Source: Natrialbaceae archaeon Tc-Br11_E2g14 (GTDB taxonomy: Archaea; Halobacteriota; Halobacteria; Halobacteriales; Natrialbaceae). Taken from it: a DNA stretch of 64,000 nucleotides. This document shows positions 25,909 through 33,713 of the stretch, in pieces. A program made the position numbers and the translations under genes. Position 1 is the first letter of the stretch. Each line of letters starts with the position of its first letter. The stretch spans positions 23,456 through 87,455 of the forward strand of contig LKND01000002.1 of NCBI GenBank assembly GCA_001564275.1, in the 5' to 3' direction. The notes beneath the pieces were generated by a model that saw only the letters and a list, made by a program, of their open reading frames with translations, searched no databases and was not told the origin of the DNA.

Positions 25909-27123
25909 ATGGCCCTGCGATGTTCGCTGCTCGGACACGATTTCGGCGAGCCCGAAGTCGATCGTGAGCGCGAAGAACGGGGAAGCGAGGTCGTCGTGAC
26001 CGTGACGGAGTTCAAACGGTGCGATCGCTGTGGCAAGCGGAAGGTCACCAGCGAGAACACCGAGATCACGTCCGCGCGAAGGAACGACGAGCCCGATACC
26101 CCAGACCAGTCCGTGCCCGCACCCGAGGAGTCATCCACACCCGCATCCGAGTCCAGTGATGAGGTGTCAACGGCGACGAGTGACGCCGGCGACGGGCAGC
26201 ATCCCGTCGATCTCGACAGCGGTACCCACGTCGATGCCGATCCGGCACTCGAGGGAGCGGACGCGACGATTATCGACGGTTCGGACGACGGCGAACCGGA
26301 CCAGCGCGCCGAACCTGACCCTGGCGCACCGTCTGGGGACGCTGGGGATGGGAGTGTGCGACCCGGTGCCGACCCCGAAGCCGAGCCGTCCGCTGGGCAG
26401 AAACCCGACGCGGTCGAGACAGCGGACGCGCTCGAGGAGGACGGGCCGATCACTGACGACGCGGAGATTCTGACCGACGACGAGATGCCCGAGGGCGATC
26501 GGGGCCACGGCGAGTGGCCCGAGACGGACGACGTCGGCCCGCCGGTTGGGGCCGACAACGAGCCAGCGGCGTGGCCCGAGAGCGAGGACCAGGCCGACTC
26601 CGAGGATCCAGCGCCGGATGCAGAGAGGCCCTCCGCGTCGGGAACCGAGGCGTCGGGCGTGGCCGACCCGGCGGACCAATCTGAAGGGCAGACTCACGAG
26701 GCGGACACGGCGGAGCCATCGGCTGGTGAACTGACCTTCGAGGAGGACCAGGGTGCGGATCACGGGGGTCACGAGCGTGCCTGGGAAGGAAGCGAAAGCG
26801 AGGATCACGACCAGGACTCGGGCCAGGGTCCGGGTCCGGACCACGATCAGGTCACCGACGACGCCGAATTCATCGACGGTACCGATGAACACGCAGAGGG
26901 CTCCCGAGCGTCCGACGATAATTCGACGGGCGAACTCGATACCGGTATTGCCAGCGCGGGATCGGCACCGGCGCCGGGCGAGGCTGGGACACAGCAGGGG
27001 GCGTTCACCGAGTTCTTTTGTCCGCAATGTTCGTTCGTCGCGCCGGGGGACCGAGGTTCCCTCCGTGCCGGTGACATCTGTCCCGAGTGTCGGAAGGGAT
27101 ATCTGGGCGAGCGAGACCGGTAG
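25909..27123 (+). CDS. Two zinc ribbons joined by a long acidic disordered region (DUF7093-like)
   Basis: A 404-residue protein. The N-terminus (MALRCSLLGHDFGEPEVDRE, then CDRCGKRK) forms one zinc-binding module. Residues about 65-365 are a low-complexity region of Asp, Glu, Pro, Ser, Gly and His with no fold. The C-terminus has a zinc ribbon, CPQC ... CPEC (FFCPQCSFVAP and ICPECRKGYL). ATG 25909 is preferred; a longer in-frame start would add an unrelated Arg-rich stretch. The family is known in haloarchaea without a function; the middle length varies. Confidence 0.82.
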   Translation: MALRCSLLGHDFGEPEVDREREERGSEVVVTVTEFKRCDRCGKRKVTSENTEITSARRNDEPDTPDQSVPAPEESSTPASESSDEVSTATSDAGDGQHPVDLDSGTHVDADPALEGADATIIDGSDDGEPDQRAEPDPGAPSGDAGDGSVRPGADPEAEPSAGQKPDAVETADALEEDGPITDDAEILTDDEMPEGDRGHGEWPETDDVGPPVGADNEPAAWPESEDQADSEDPAPDAERPSASGTEASGVADPADQSEGQTHEADTAEPSAGELTFEEDQGADHGGHERAWEGSESEDHDQDSGQGPGPDHDQVTDDAEFIDGTDEHAEGSRASDDNSTGELDTGIASAGSAPAPGEAGTQQGAFTEFFCPQCSFVAPGDRGSLRAGDICPECRKGYLGERDR

Positions 27124-27381
27124 GTCACGGTCGGCCCTGACCCGCTTTCGGAAATCGACCACCGACTCGAGACACGGTCGTCCGTTCACTCGAGGAGGCG
27201 AACACCGGCGGTCGTGGGGGGTCGGCATCGTCACGTCCCGATCAGGTCGCCGGGGTAGTCCCTGACCGGTGAACAGGGAGACGGCCCCGCTCGATATCTC
27301 GGATTGACGCTCAGCCAGCGCCCCTGCATCGGCTGGCAGTGATGAAAAGAGGTAAACGCTCGCCCCGTATAGTGGTGGCCG

Positions 27382-27765
27382 ATGAAGGAGTACAAGATGC
27401 GTCGCGGTGAACATCTCGAGGATCGCATTCCCGACATGAAAGCCACGATCGAGGACTACTTCGGCCCGACGACGGGAACGGAGGAATTCAAGGGAAGCGA
27501 CCTCTACGTCATCGACGAACCCAAGAACCCGGTCTTCGAGCGCATCACTGCAGGGGCGGTCCAGTACTCCGGGAAGAAAGACACGCTCGCGGTCGATTTC
27601 GTCGAGCGTGATCCGACCGAACTCGGACCCGACGAACTCGAGGCTGCGGGTGAGGCCGTGTCGGCGAAAAACGAGTTCCTGCTCGAGGCGACGGGTCGGG
27701 ATGCGAAGTCCCGCCGGGAGTCGTTGAAGCGTGCGGTCGAGGACGACCCGGATCACGATTTCTGA
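27382..27765 (+). CDS. DUF5611 family protein
   Basis: A 127-residue soluble acidic protein beginning MKEYKMRRGEHLEDRIPDMK. The pattern EFLLEATGRDAKSRRESLKR near the C-terminus is characteristic of this haloarchaeal family. No catalytic or binding motif is recognisable. It stands alone after a 258-base gap in which I see only a short hairpin-like sequence (near 27258). Confidence 0.8.
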   Translation: MKEYKMRRGEHLEDRIPDMKATIEDYFGPTTGTEEFKGSDLYVIDEPKNPVFERITAGAVQYSGKKDTLAVDFVERDPTELGPDELEAAGEAVSAKNEFLLEATGRDAKSRRESLKRAVEDDPDHDF

Positions 27766-28185
27766 GGATTGCAATCGATCGGTCCGGTGGGTCGCGTGTC
27801 GCCGAGTTCTCGTGGTCACCTACTTGTCCTCGAGCGCACGCCGTCGATTCCTCGAAACTCGGTCTTGAGGATCCCGAGACCTCCCGAACCGACCCCGTCG
27901 GTGATCGGTACTCTCGAGCGCTCTCAGAGACAGCCTGCCCTCCCCCGTCGACCGCGGCGCTCGCAGTGCTCGCGACGCGATCCCGGCCGTGGACTCCTGA
28001 TCGTGGCTATAGTAACAATTGAAACGATTTACACACCCTCACAACGAGTCGGCTCAGAACCGGTGATAGACCGGTTCTGAGCCGTGGTATCGTGAGGGTG
28101 TGTGCAATGACTTTCAGTGGCTACTATAGTCACCCCACTCGAGTGTCGAGCATCGTGTATTGCCCAGGCCGACCGACCATACTGT
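27766..28185. other. Convergent intergenic region containing repeat A2
   Basis: About 420 bases between the ends of the DUF5611 and lipoprotein genes. The first 240 bases show no gene or repeat that I can support. The rest is occupied by repeat A2 (28007-28130). Confidence 0.6.
28007..28130. repeat. Family A palindromic repeat, copy A2
   Basis: A 124-bp element in the opposite orientation to A1. The stem GGCTCAGAACCGGT (28051-28064) pairs perfectly with ACCGGTTCTGAGCC (28070-28083) across the loop GATAG. The ends form terminal inverted repeats, CTATAGTAACAATTG at the left and CTATAGTAGCCACTG read in from the right. Compared with A1, one stem pair has changed from G-C to T-A with both arms altered. 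A second stem outside the core, CACACCCTCAC with GTGAGGGTGTG, is also perfect. Confidence 0.88.
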
Positions 28186-28671
28186 TCAGCTGTCCCGGTC
28201 GTCCCGACGCGTTTCGACCTCGAGTAGGCCAATCCCGTCGTCGCTCGAGCGGACCTCGAGGACGTCGCCGACACGGCAGTCGTTGAAATCGTCGGTGAGG
28301 ATCGACACCTCGCGACAGCCACTCGCCGCGTCGGGGTCGTTCAGCGGTGCGGTATCACAGATCGTCGCGTGGAGCGTGACGTCCAGGTACGCGGCCTCGA
28401 GTTCGCGGGCGAGTTCTTCTTCGAAGACCAGTGGCTCGTCGTCGTCGAATCGGCCCTCGAGATCGTCGTGAACGTCCTCGTAGGTGGGGCCAGCGGTCGT
28501 CTCTCGCCGGGCGATGAGGGTGATGCTGCGCTCGGCTTCGGCCTCGAGGTCGAGTTCGGTCGCCTCGATGCGCTTTTCCGTGAGGACGACGCGATCGGTC
28601 AGCCCCAGGGTGCGGAGACAGCCGGCGAGGGCGAGTGTGGGCAGGGTCGCGAGGAACGTCCGGCGGTACAC
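28186..28671 (-). CDS. Putative lipoprotein
   Basis: A 161-residue secreted protein. From GTG 28671 it begins MYRRTFLATLPTLALAGC: a twin-arginine-like signal ending in a lipobox at Cys18. The mature part is acidic beta-rich sequence with two further Cys (ICDTAP and SGCREV) that could form a disulphide. I do not recognise a family. The convergent neighbour is separated by repeat A2. Confidence 0.72.
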   Translation of the reverse strand: MYRRTFLATLPTLALAGCLRTLGLTDRVVLTEKRIEATELDLEAEAERSITLIARRETTAGPTYEDVHDDLEGRFDDDEPLVFEEELARELEAAYLDVTLHATICDTAPLNDPDAASGCREVSILTDDFNDCRVGDVLEVRSSDDGIGLLEVETRRDDRDS

Positions 28672-28792
28672 GGGTACACTCGTGGGTGTGGGGTGGAAGA
28701 CCGAGTACTTTTCCACCGCGGGCGGACAGACCGGGGTGATGGGCTCGAGACGTGCCGAAATTCCTAAGCCTTCGCCGTCGAACCCACCCACA

Positions 28793-28990
28793 ATGGACCT
28801 CCAGACGTTCCTCGTGGCGACGCTCACCGCCCACATCGGGTTTGCGATCTTCGTCACGGCGCACGCGAAACTCACCGGCAGAGAGCCGGGGAACTGGCCG
28901 CTTCTCACCCTCGTCTTCGGCCTGGCGGGGGTCGCTGGCTACTTTTTCTACGACAAAACGGATGCGGGGGCCGACGTGGCGGGCATGTAG
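28793..28990 (+). CDS. Small two-helix membrane protein
   Basis: A 65-residue protein (MDLQTFLVATLTAHIGFAIF at the start) with two hydrophobic helices, about 5-25 and 36-52, separated by a short polar loop KLTGREPGN. Function unknown. It is divergent from the lipoprotein gene and converges on pitA. Confidence 0.7.
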   Translation: MDLQTFLVATLTAHIGFAIFVTAHAKLTGREPGNWPLLTLVFGLAGVAGYFFYDKTDAGADVAGM

Positions 28991-29088
28991 GGCTCGACCT
29001 CACGCCCAGTTCCCAACCGCTTTCTGTCGGCCGGTGTCTTCCTCGAGTGACTCCCGAACCCCGTCAACAGGTGCGTTCGGAGCGCAGT

Positions 29089-30582
29089 TCAGGCCAGAAA
29101 GACGTGTCGGGGCCGGTCGGCCAGCACGTCCCGCCCCCACTCGACGGTCTCCGAGAAGGCGTCGCTTCGGAAGAACGCCATGGCGTCCTCGCGGCTGTCC
29201 CAACGGCTGGCGATGAACATGTCGTTTTCGTCCTCACGGTTGGCCAGGAGGGCGGTTTTCCGGTGGCCGTCCATCTCGGCGAGCAGGTCGCCGACCTCGG
29301 CGAAGGTCTCGACGAAGTCTTCGCGGTGCTCGGGCTTGATGGTGTAGAACATGCCCATTGTCCCCCACGTCGTTGAATCGTCGCCTGGGTCGCTGTCTCC
29401 GGCCTGGCGCACGATCTCTGGAAGGTCGTTGAGGAAGCCGGCTGCCGTGGTGGCGGCGCGGTCGGTCTCCCAGAGGCTCACGACGGCGGCCTCCTCGTCG
29501 TCCGTGTTGGCGTAGACGGCCGTCTTGACGTGGCTGTCGTAGTGCTCGAAGTTCTTTCGCAGGCCCTCGACCTCCTCGAATAGCTCGTCGACGTCGGCAG
29601 CCGAGTAGAGGACGACCGCGTGGACGTCCTCGCCGTGGGGCTGGCCCGCGTAGACGTCGAGGTCCGCGAGTTCGTCGCGGATGCCGGCGTCGCTCGAGTC
29701 GTCGTGGCGGTCGCCGGATTCGTCGGGCTGGTCGCCGGCGTCGCTCGAGTGGGCATGTCCGTGTCCACCGCCATCGTGGCCCGCGGACACGTCCTGGGAC
29801 ACCGACTCGCCAGCGAAATAGGCCTCGAGGTTCTCGGGGGCGAACCGTCGACCGAATCGGAAGCGCCCGAACTCGCCAAAGCGGGAACTCGAGGGATCAA
29901 AGCGCATCTCGTAGAGCAGGTCCTTGATGTCAGCGGGGTCGTCGGCGAAGAGGGTGACGCCCCACTCGTGGTCGTCGAGGCCGACGCTACCGGAGATGAT
30001 CTGGGTGACCTTGCCCGCGTACTCCCGGCCGATGTCGCCGTGGGCGGCCATGTACGACTTGCGCTCGTCGAAGGGCAGGTCGTACCAGTTCCACTCGGGG
30101 TCGCGGCGCTTGTCCATCGGGTAGAAGTTCACGTACTCGGCGTCGGGAATCTCGGGTTTGAGACGGGATTCGATGTAGGTGGCGATGCCCGATTCCGCTT
30201 CCCCACCCTCCTCGAAGTACTCCTGAGACATGTATCCCGACACCTCGGTCACCGAGAGGTAGGAGTCGGTCTGCTCGGTGAACGCCGACAGTGGGGTCTG
30301 CTCAAACCGGCGCTCGAGGACCTCGAGGTCCGCGATGGTCGGGCGCAGGTGGACGATCATGAGGTCGGCCTCGTGGCCGACCATCGCGAACGTCGCGGAG
30401 TCGCCCGCCCCGCCGTCGATGATCGACAGCGATCGGGCGTCGGTGAAGTAGTCGACACCGGACTCGAGGGCGCGCTCGCGTCGGTACTCGGGGGCGTCTC
30501 GCCAGGCGTCCCAATCGATCGACCGGAAGTCGTGTAAGACGTACCAGCCCTCCTCGGTCTGTGGCGCTTGTCGTCGTTCCAT
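29089..30582 (-). CDS. pitA: PitA: chlorite dismutase-like domain fused to antibiotic monooxygenase domains
   Basis: A 497-residue haloarchaeal fusion protein. Residues 1-245 form a chlorite dismutase-family domain (QAPQTEEGWYVLHDFRSIDW, later YVNFYPMDKRRDPEWNWYDL), related to HemQ-type haem proteins. A His/Asp/Gly-rich linker (about 265-300) follows. The C-terminal part holds two ABM-like ferredoxin folds (about 300-380 and 390-497). Haem binding and a role in haem synthesis or oxidative defence are inferred from the family. Box A (ttattc, minus strand near 30610) is 28 bases before the ATG. The 31-base motif at 30727-30757 is upstream. Confidence 0.9.
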   Translation of the reverse strand: MERRQAPQTEEGWYVLHDFRSIDWDAWRDAPEYRRERALESGVDYFTDARSLSIIDGGAGDSATFAMVGHEADLMIVHLRPTIADLEVLERRFEQTPLSAFTEQTDSYLSVTEVSGYMSQEYFEEGGEAESGIATYIESRLKPEIPDAEYVNFYPMDKRRDPEWNWYDLPFDERKSYMAAHGDIGREYAGKVTQIISGSVGLDDHEWGVTLFADDPADIKDLLYEMRFDPSSSRFGEFGRFRFGRRFAPENLEAYFAGESVSQDVSAGHDGGGHGHAHSSDAGDQPDESGDRHDDSSDAGIRDELADLDVYAGQPHGEDVHAVVLYSAADVDELFEEVEGLRKNFEHYDSHVKTAVYANTDDEEAAVVSLWETDRAATTAAGFLNDLPEIVRQAGDSDPGDDSTTWGTMGMFYTIKPEHREDFVETFAEVGDLLAEMDGHRKTALLANREDENDMFIASRWDSREDAMAFFRSDAFSETVEWGRDVLADRPRHVFLA

Positions 30583-30878
30583 ACGTAGGGCTTCGCCTCG
30601 AGCGCTGAATAACGAACGGTTTCGATTGCGGTCGGTGTCGGCCGGTGGGTTGGACCCGACGCGGCAGTGGGTCACTCGGGCACGCTCGGCGTCTATTCGC
30701 GGACGGCCATCGCAGTTCAAGGCCCGAAGCTTTGGAAATTGAAGTGTGTAACTTCGATTCCCGTTGTTTGCTGCTACCGATTTTGAAGTGGCATCGTAGC
30801 CACTGGAAGTCATTGCATACCCGATCACCAGACGGGTCGGCGATCAAGGGGTGACTCGTTTCGGTTGGTACTGTGGGG
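30583..30878. promoter_or_regulatory. pitA upstream region
   Basis: About 296 bases without a gene. It holds the pitA box A, the 31-base motif at 30727-30757 with GAAGT-N5-ACTTC (30741-30755), and at 30795-30822 a truncated end of repeat family A (GTAGCCACTGGAAGTCATTG) that lacks the stem core. Confidence 0.65.
30795..30822. repeat. Family A repeat, terminal fragment A3
   Basis: About 26 bases match the terminus of A2 at all but two or so positions (GTAGCCACTGGAAGTCATTG against GTAGCCACTGAAAGTCATTG). Nothing resembling the stem core follows, so this is a truncated copy. Confidence 0.6.
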
Positions 30879-31382
30879 TCACTGCAACTCGATCGAGCGG
30901 ATGAACGGCAGGTCACGAATCTCGGTAATAACCTCACCGGGGAGGTCCTCGTCGGTGACGAGGTGGAGCCGGGGGTCGTCGGTGAACTCCGGATCCTCGC
31001 TGATGGTCTGTCGGATCGTGATCCCGTGATCGGCCAGGACCCCCGTCACCGCCGCGACGATTCCCTCCTGTTCGGCGTCCGCCACCTCGACCGAGAGGAC
31101 GGTGAGGTCGAGGACCGGCGCGAGGTCCATCAGGCTCGGCACCTGGGAGATATTCTGGAAAATCCGGCGCAACTCGGGGTCCTCGAGGATGGCTGCCGTC
31201 GTCGAGTCGACCACCCGGCGGTCGATGTCGATCTCGCGAGCGATACCCGTGTTCGGAATCTCGATACCCCCGGAGACGACCCGCCCGTCGTCGTTGACCG
31301 AGAACCCGCGCTCGAGCAGGAGGCGAATGACCGCCTGCTGGCTGGGCGACCCCTCGAACTTCTCCATGATCTCGTCGAACAT
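30879..31382 (-). CDS. ACT-domain regulator of amino acid metabolism
   Basis: A 167-residue protein. The N-terminal part (MFDEIMEKFEGSPSQQAVIR, LLLERGFSVNDDGRVVSGGI) is a winged-helix-like domain. The C-terminal part is an ACT domain (LTVLSVEVADAEQEGIVAAV, then VLADHGITIRQTISED), which usually binds an amino acid. Archaeal relatives are annotated as predicted regulators of amino acid metabolism. An AT-rich box (atattata, minus strand near 31420) lies upstream. Ligand and targets are unknown. Confidence 0.82.
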   Translation of the reverse strand: MFDEIMEKFEGSPSQQAVIRLLLERGFSVNDDGRVVSGGIEIPNTGIAREIDIDRRVVDSTTAAILEDPELRRIFQNISQVPSLMDLAPVLDLTVLSVEVADAEQEGIVAAVTGVLADHGITIRQTISEDPEFTDDPRLHLVTDEDLPGEVITEIRDLPFIRSIELQ

Positions 31383-31550
31383 CGTCGATGCTGGCTCCGT
31401 GTACGGGGCCCGACGTATAATATGGGTGGTCTGTCGGCGACGCACTGGCCAGGCCTGAGCGCGACGCCGTCACGCTTCACTATCGTCGCTTCAGGGTCAT
31501 CGCTCACGCAGTGTGGGCACGCACCGGGAACACGGCAAAGGCACCCGACT

Positions 31551-31634
31551 CATACGGTTTAGTGTCACTGTTTACCGGTGAGTGCCGAACCCGGGCTGGC
31601 ACTCACCGGGAAGAGACGACACTAATCCGTATCA
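31551..31634. repeat. Family B palindromic repeat, copy B2 (84 bp)
   Basis: Same length and orientation as B1. The stem CCGGTGAGTGCC pairs with GGCACTCACCGG; relative to B1 one pair has changed from T-A to G-C with both arms altered. The right terminus on the minus strand, TGATACGG, again begins with the stop codon of the next gene (DUF5518, stop 31634-31632). Confidence 0.88.
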
Positions 31635-32003
31635 GGGGTTGAGCACGCCACCGACTGCCCCGGCGATGGCGCTCTCGAGTGCCAGCACGAAGGCGATGAC
31701 GACGGCTCCAAGGAAGATACCCGCACCCACGAGCGTCGAGACGGCCCCACCGGCGGGGCCGAGGGTCCAGCCGGCGACGCCGATCACGAGCGCCAGCAAC
31801 ACGCCGGCGATGATGCCCCCGAGCGCACCGGCGAGAAGGCCGTGCCAGGTTCCCGAGAGGAGGCCGCCACCGGCGAGATAGCCGGCCAGGAAGCCACCGA
31901 CGAGCCCCGCGGTCAGCTGTCCGAAGGGCGGGATCACGACACCCACGACACTGATGACGATCATGACGAGAAACCCGATGCCGACGGCACGCCAGTCTGT
32001 CAT
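31632..32003 (-). CDS. DUF5518 family membrane protein
   Basis: A 123-residue glycine-rich membrane protein starting MTDWRAVGIGFLVMIVISVV. Three to four hydrophobic segments rich in GG and GA pairs cover almost the whole length, as in the haloarchaeal DUF5518 family. No function is known. The last codons (LNP-stop) run directly into repeat B2. Confidence 0.82.
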   Translation of the reverse strand: MTDWRAVGIGFLVMIVISVVGVVIPPFGQLTAGLVGGFLAGYLAGGGLLSGTWHGLLAGALGGIIAGVLLALVIGVAGWTLGPAGGAVSTLVGAGIFLGAVVIAFVLALESAIAGAVGGVLNP

Positions 32004-32083
32004 GGTCGACCAGAGACTCCAGACGCTGAAATAGTCATCGCGTATCGAACGACCTTTTACCGCCGGGCCGTGTAGTACAGGCT

Positions 32084-33052
32084 ATGATTTTCGAAGACCT
32101 TCCGACGACGCCCACGTCGGAAGAGCTGATCGACAAGGCGTTCTCGCGGGCGTCACGAACCGGACGGGCGAAACGGGGCCTCGAGGCCCAACAGTCGATG
32201 TTACAGGTCGCCGCCAACATCATTTCGGACAACCTCGAGAACGTGGTGACGTCGTGGCCGGACTTCGAGTACGACGTCGACCCATTCTACGTCGAACTCG
32301 CCGACGCGATCGTGGATGTCGACCGCCTCCGACAGAGCCTCTCAGAGGTAACGTGGGCCAGCCGGAAGGCTCGTGAGATCCACCAGGAGTACCAGCCGAA
32401 ACTGCGCAAGACGGACGTCGACACCGCTCGGAAACACCGCAAGCAGGCCTTCGCCCGGCTGGCCGACATCGTCGAGCAGGTCGCGGACGAGCTCCTGTAT
32501 CTGAACGAGTCGCGAAACGACCTCCGTGACCTCCCCGACATCGATCCCGACGAGCCGACGATCGTGGTCGCGGGCTACCCGAACGTGGGCAAGTCCTCGT
32601 TCGTCAACGCGGTCACGAACGCCCGTGGGGAGACCGCCTCGTACCCGTTCACGACCAGAGGGATCGGCCTCGGACACTTCCACGCCGGTCACATCCGCCA
32701 TCAGATCGTCGACACCCCTGGGCTGCTCGACCGGCCACCACAGGATCGAAACGAGATCGAATCACAGGCCGTCAGCGCCCTCGAGCATCTCGCCGACTGC
32801 GTCCTGGTATTCGTCGACGCCAGCGAGTCCTGTGGCTACCCCCTGGCCGATCAACTCGAGTTGCGCGATGCCATCGCGGCCCGGTTCGCGGAGGTGCCCG
32901 TCTTCACGGTCTGCACCAAGGCCGACCGCTCGCGAGACGTCGAGGCCGATTACTACATGAGCGTCGAGACGGGTGCGAACGTAAAGCAGGTGCTCGACGT
33001 CGCCGTCGAGGCGATCGATTTTGAGCCCGCGTTGCCCTCGAGAGATCGATGA
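32084..33052 (+). CDS. NOG1-family GTPase
   Basis: A 322-residue TRAFAC GTPase linked to large ribosomal subunit assembly in archaea and eukaryotes. An N-terminal NOG1-type helical domain covers about 1-150. The G domain shows G1 GYPNVGKSS, G2 YPFTTRGI, G3 DTPG and G4 TKAD. It is close to the minimal archaeal length. It reads towards tfe, with a 130-base gap. Confidence 0.92.
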   Translation: MIFEDLPTTPTSEELIDKAFSRASRTGRAKRGLEAQQSMLQVAANIISDNLENVVTSWPDFEYDVDPFYVELADAIVDVDRLRQSLSEVTWASRKAREIHQEYQPKLRKTDVDTARKHRKQAFARLADIVEQVADELLYLNESRNDLRDLPDIDPDEPTIVVAGYPNVGKSSFVNAVTNARGETASYPFTTRGIGLGHFHAGHIRHQIVDTPGLLDRPPQDRNEIESQAVSALEHLADCVLVFVDASESCGYPLADQLELRDAIAARFAEVPVFTVCTKADRSRDVEADYYMSVETGANVKQVLDVAVEAIDFEPALPSRDR

Positions 33053-33182
33053 CCGATTCCGAACGCCTGCGGCGACGTGGAGGCCACCACGGCTCAGCGA
33101 AGCCCGCGGGAGACTCCGCGACGCCGCCGATATCGGCCGGAAGTGACAAGACTTAATGGCTGCATGCGATTAGAATGTGCCA

Positions 33183-33713
33183 ATGGCTTTTGAGGACCTG
33201 CTCGAGGATCCGGTCATCCAGAAGTACTTACACGAGCTCGTCGGTCCCAAGGGGATGCCCGTCGCGGCGGCACCGCCCGACGGAGAGGTCACTGACGAGG
33301 AACTCGCCGAGGAACTGGATCTCGAGTTGAACGACGTGCGCCGGGCGCTGTTCATCCTCTACGAGAACGACCTGGCGACGTACCGCCGGCTGCGCGACGA
33401 GGACTCGGGTTGGCTCACCTACCTCTGGACGTTCGAGTACGACAACATCCCGGAGAATCTCGAGGAGGAGATGTACCGTCTCTACGACGCCCTCGAGGAT
33501 CGCCGCTCGTACGAACAGGATCACGAGTTCTACCTCTGTGAGATCTGTTCGATCCGGTTCGAGTTCGGGGAGGCGATGGACTTCGGCTTCGAGTGTCCGG
33601 AGTGTGGCTCGCCACTGGAGTCGATGGACAACGCTCGGCTCGTCAGATCGATGGACGACCGACTCGACGCGCTCGAGGACGAACTCAACCTCGACGTGAG
33701 TGCGGATCTCTGA
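33183..33713 (+). CDS. tfe: Transcription initiation factor E, alpha subunit
   Basis: A 176-residue general transcription factor that stabilises the open complex. The N-terminal extended winged helix (MAFEDLLEDPVIQKYLHELV, then ALFILYENDLATYRR) and the C-terminal zinc ribbon (LCEICSIRF ... CPECGSPLE) are complete. ATG 33183 is the natural start. The stop overlaps the start of the DUF2110 gene by one base (TGATG), so the two are coupled. Confidence 0.95.
   Translation: MAFEDLLEDPVIQKYLHELVGPKGMPVAAAPPDGEVTDEELAEELDLELNDVRRALFILYENDLATYRRLRDEDSGWLTYLWTFEYDNIPENLEEEMYRLYDALEDRRSYEQDHEFYLCEICSIRFEFGEAMDFGFECPECGSPLESMDNARLVRSMDDRLDALEDELNLDVSADL

Noticed and set aside
26167-27819. Long minus-strand frame of 550 codons across the two-zinc-ribbon gene
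   Set aside because: It spans several plus-strand genes and an intergenic region with no motif. It is open because of codon bias in the acidic gene.
30727-30780. GTGTGTAACTTCG read as the right end of a family A element
   Set aside because: The same bases align better and over a longer stretch with the motif at 887-917, so I assign them to that motif.
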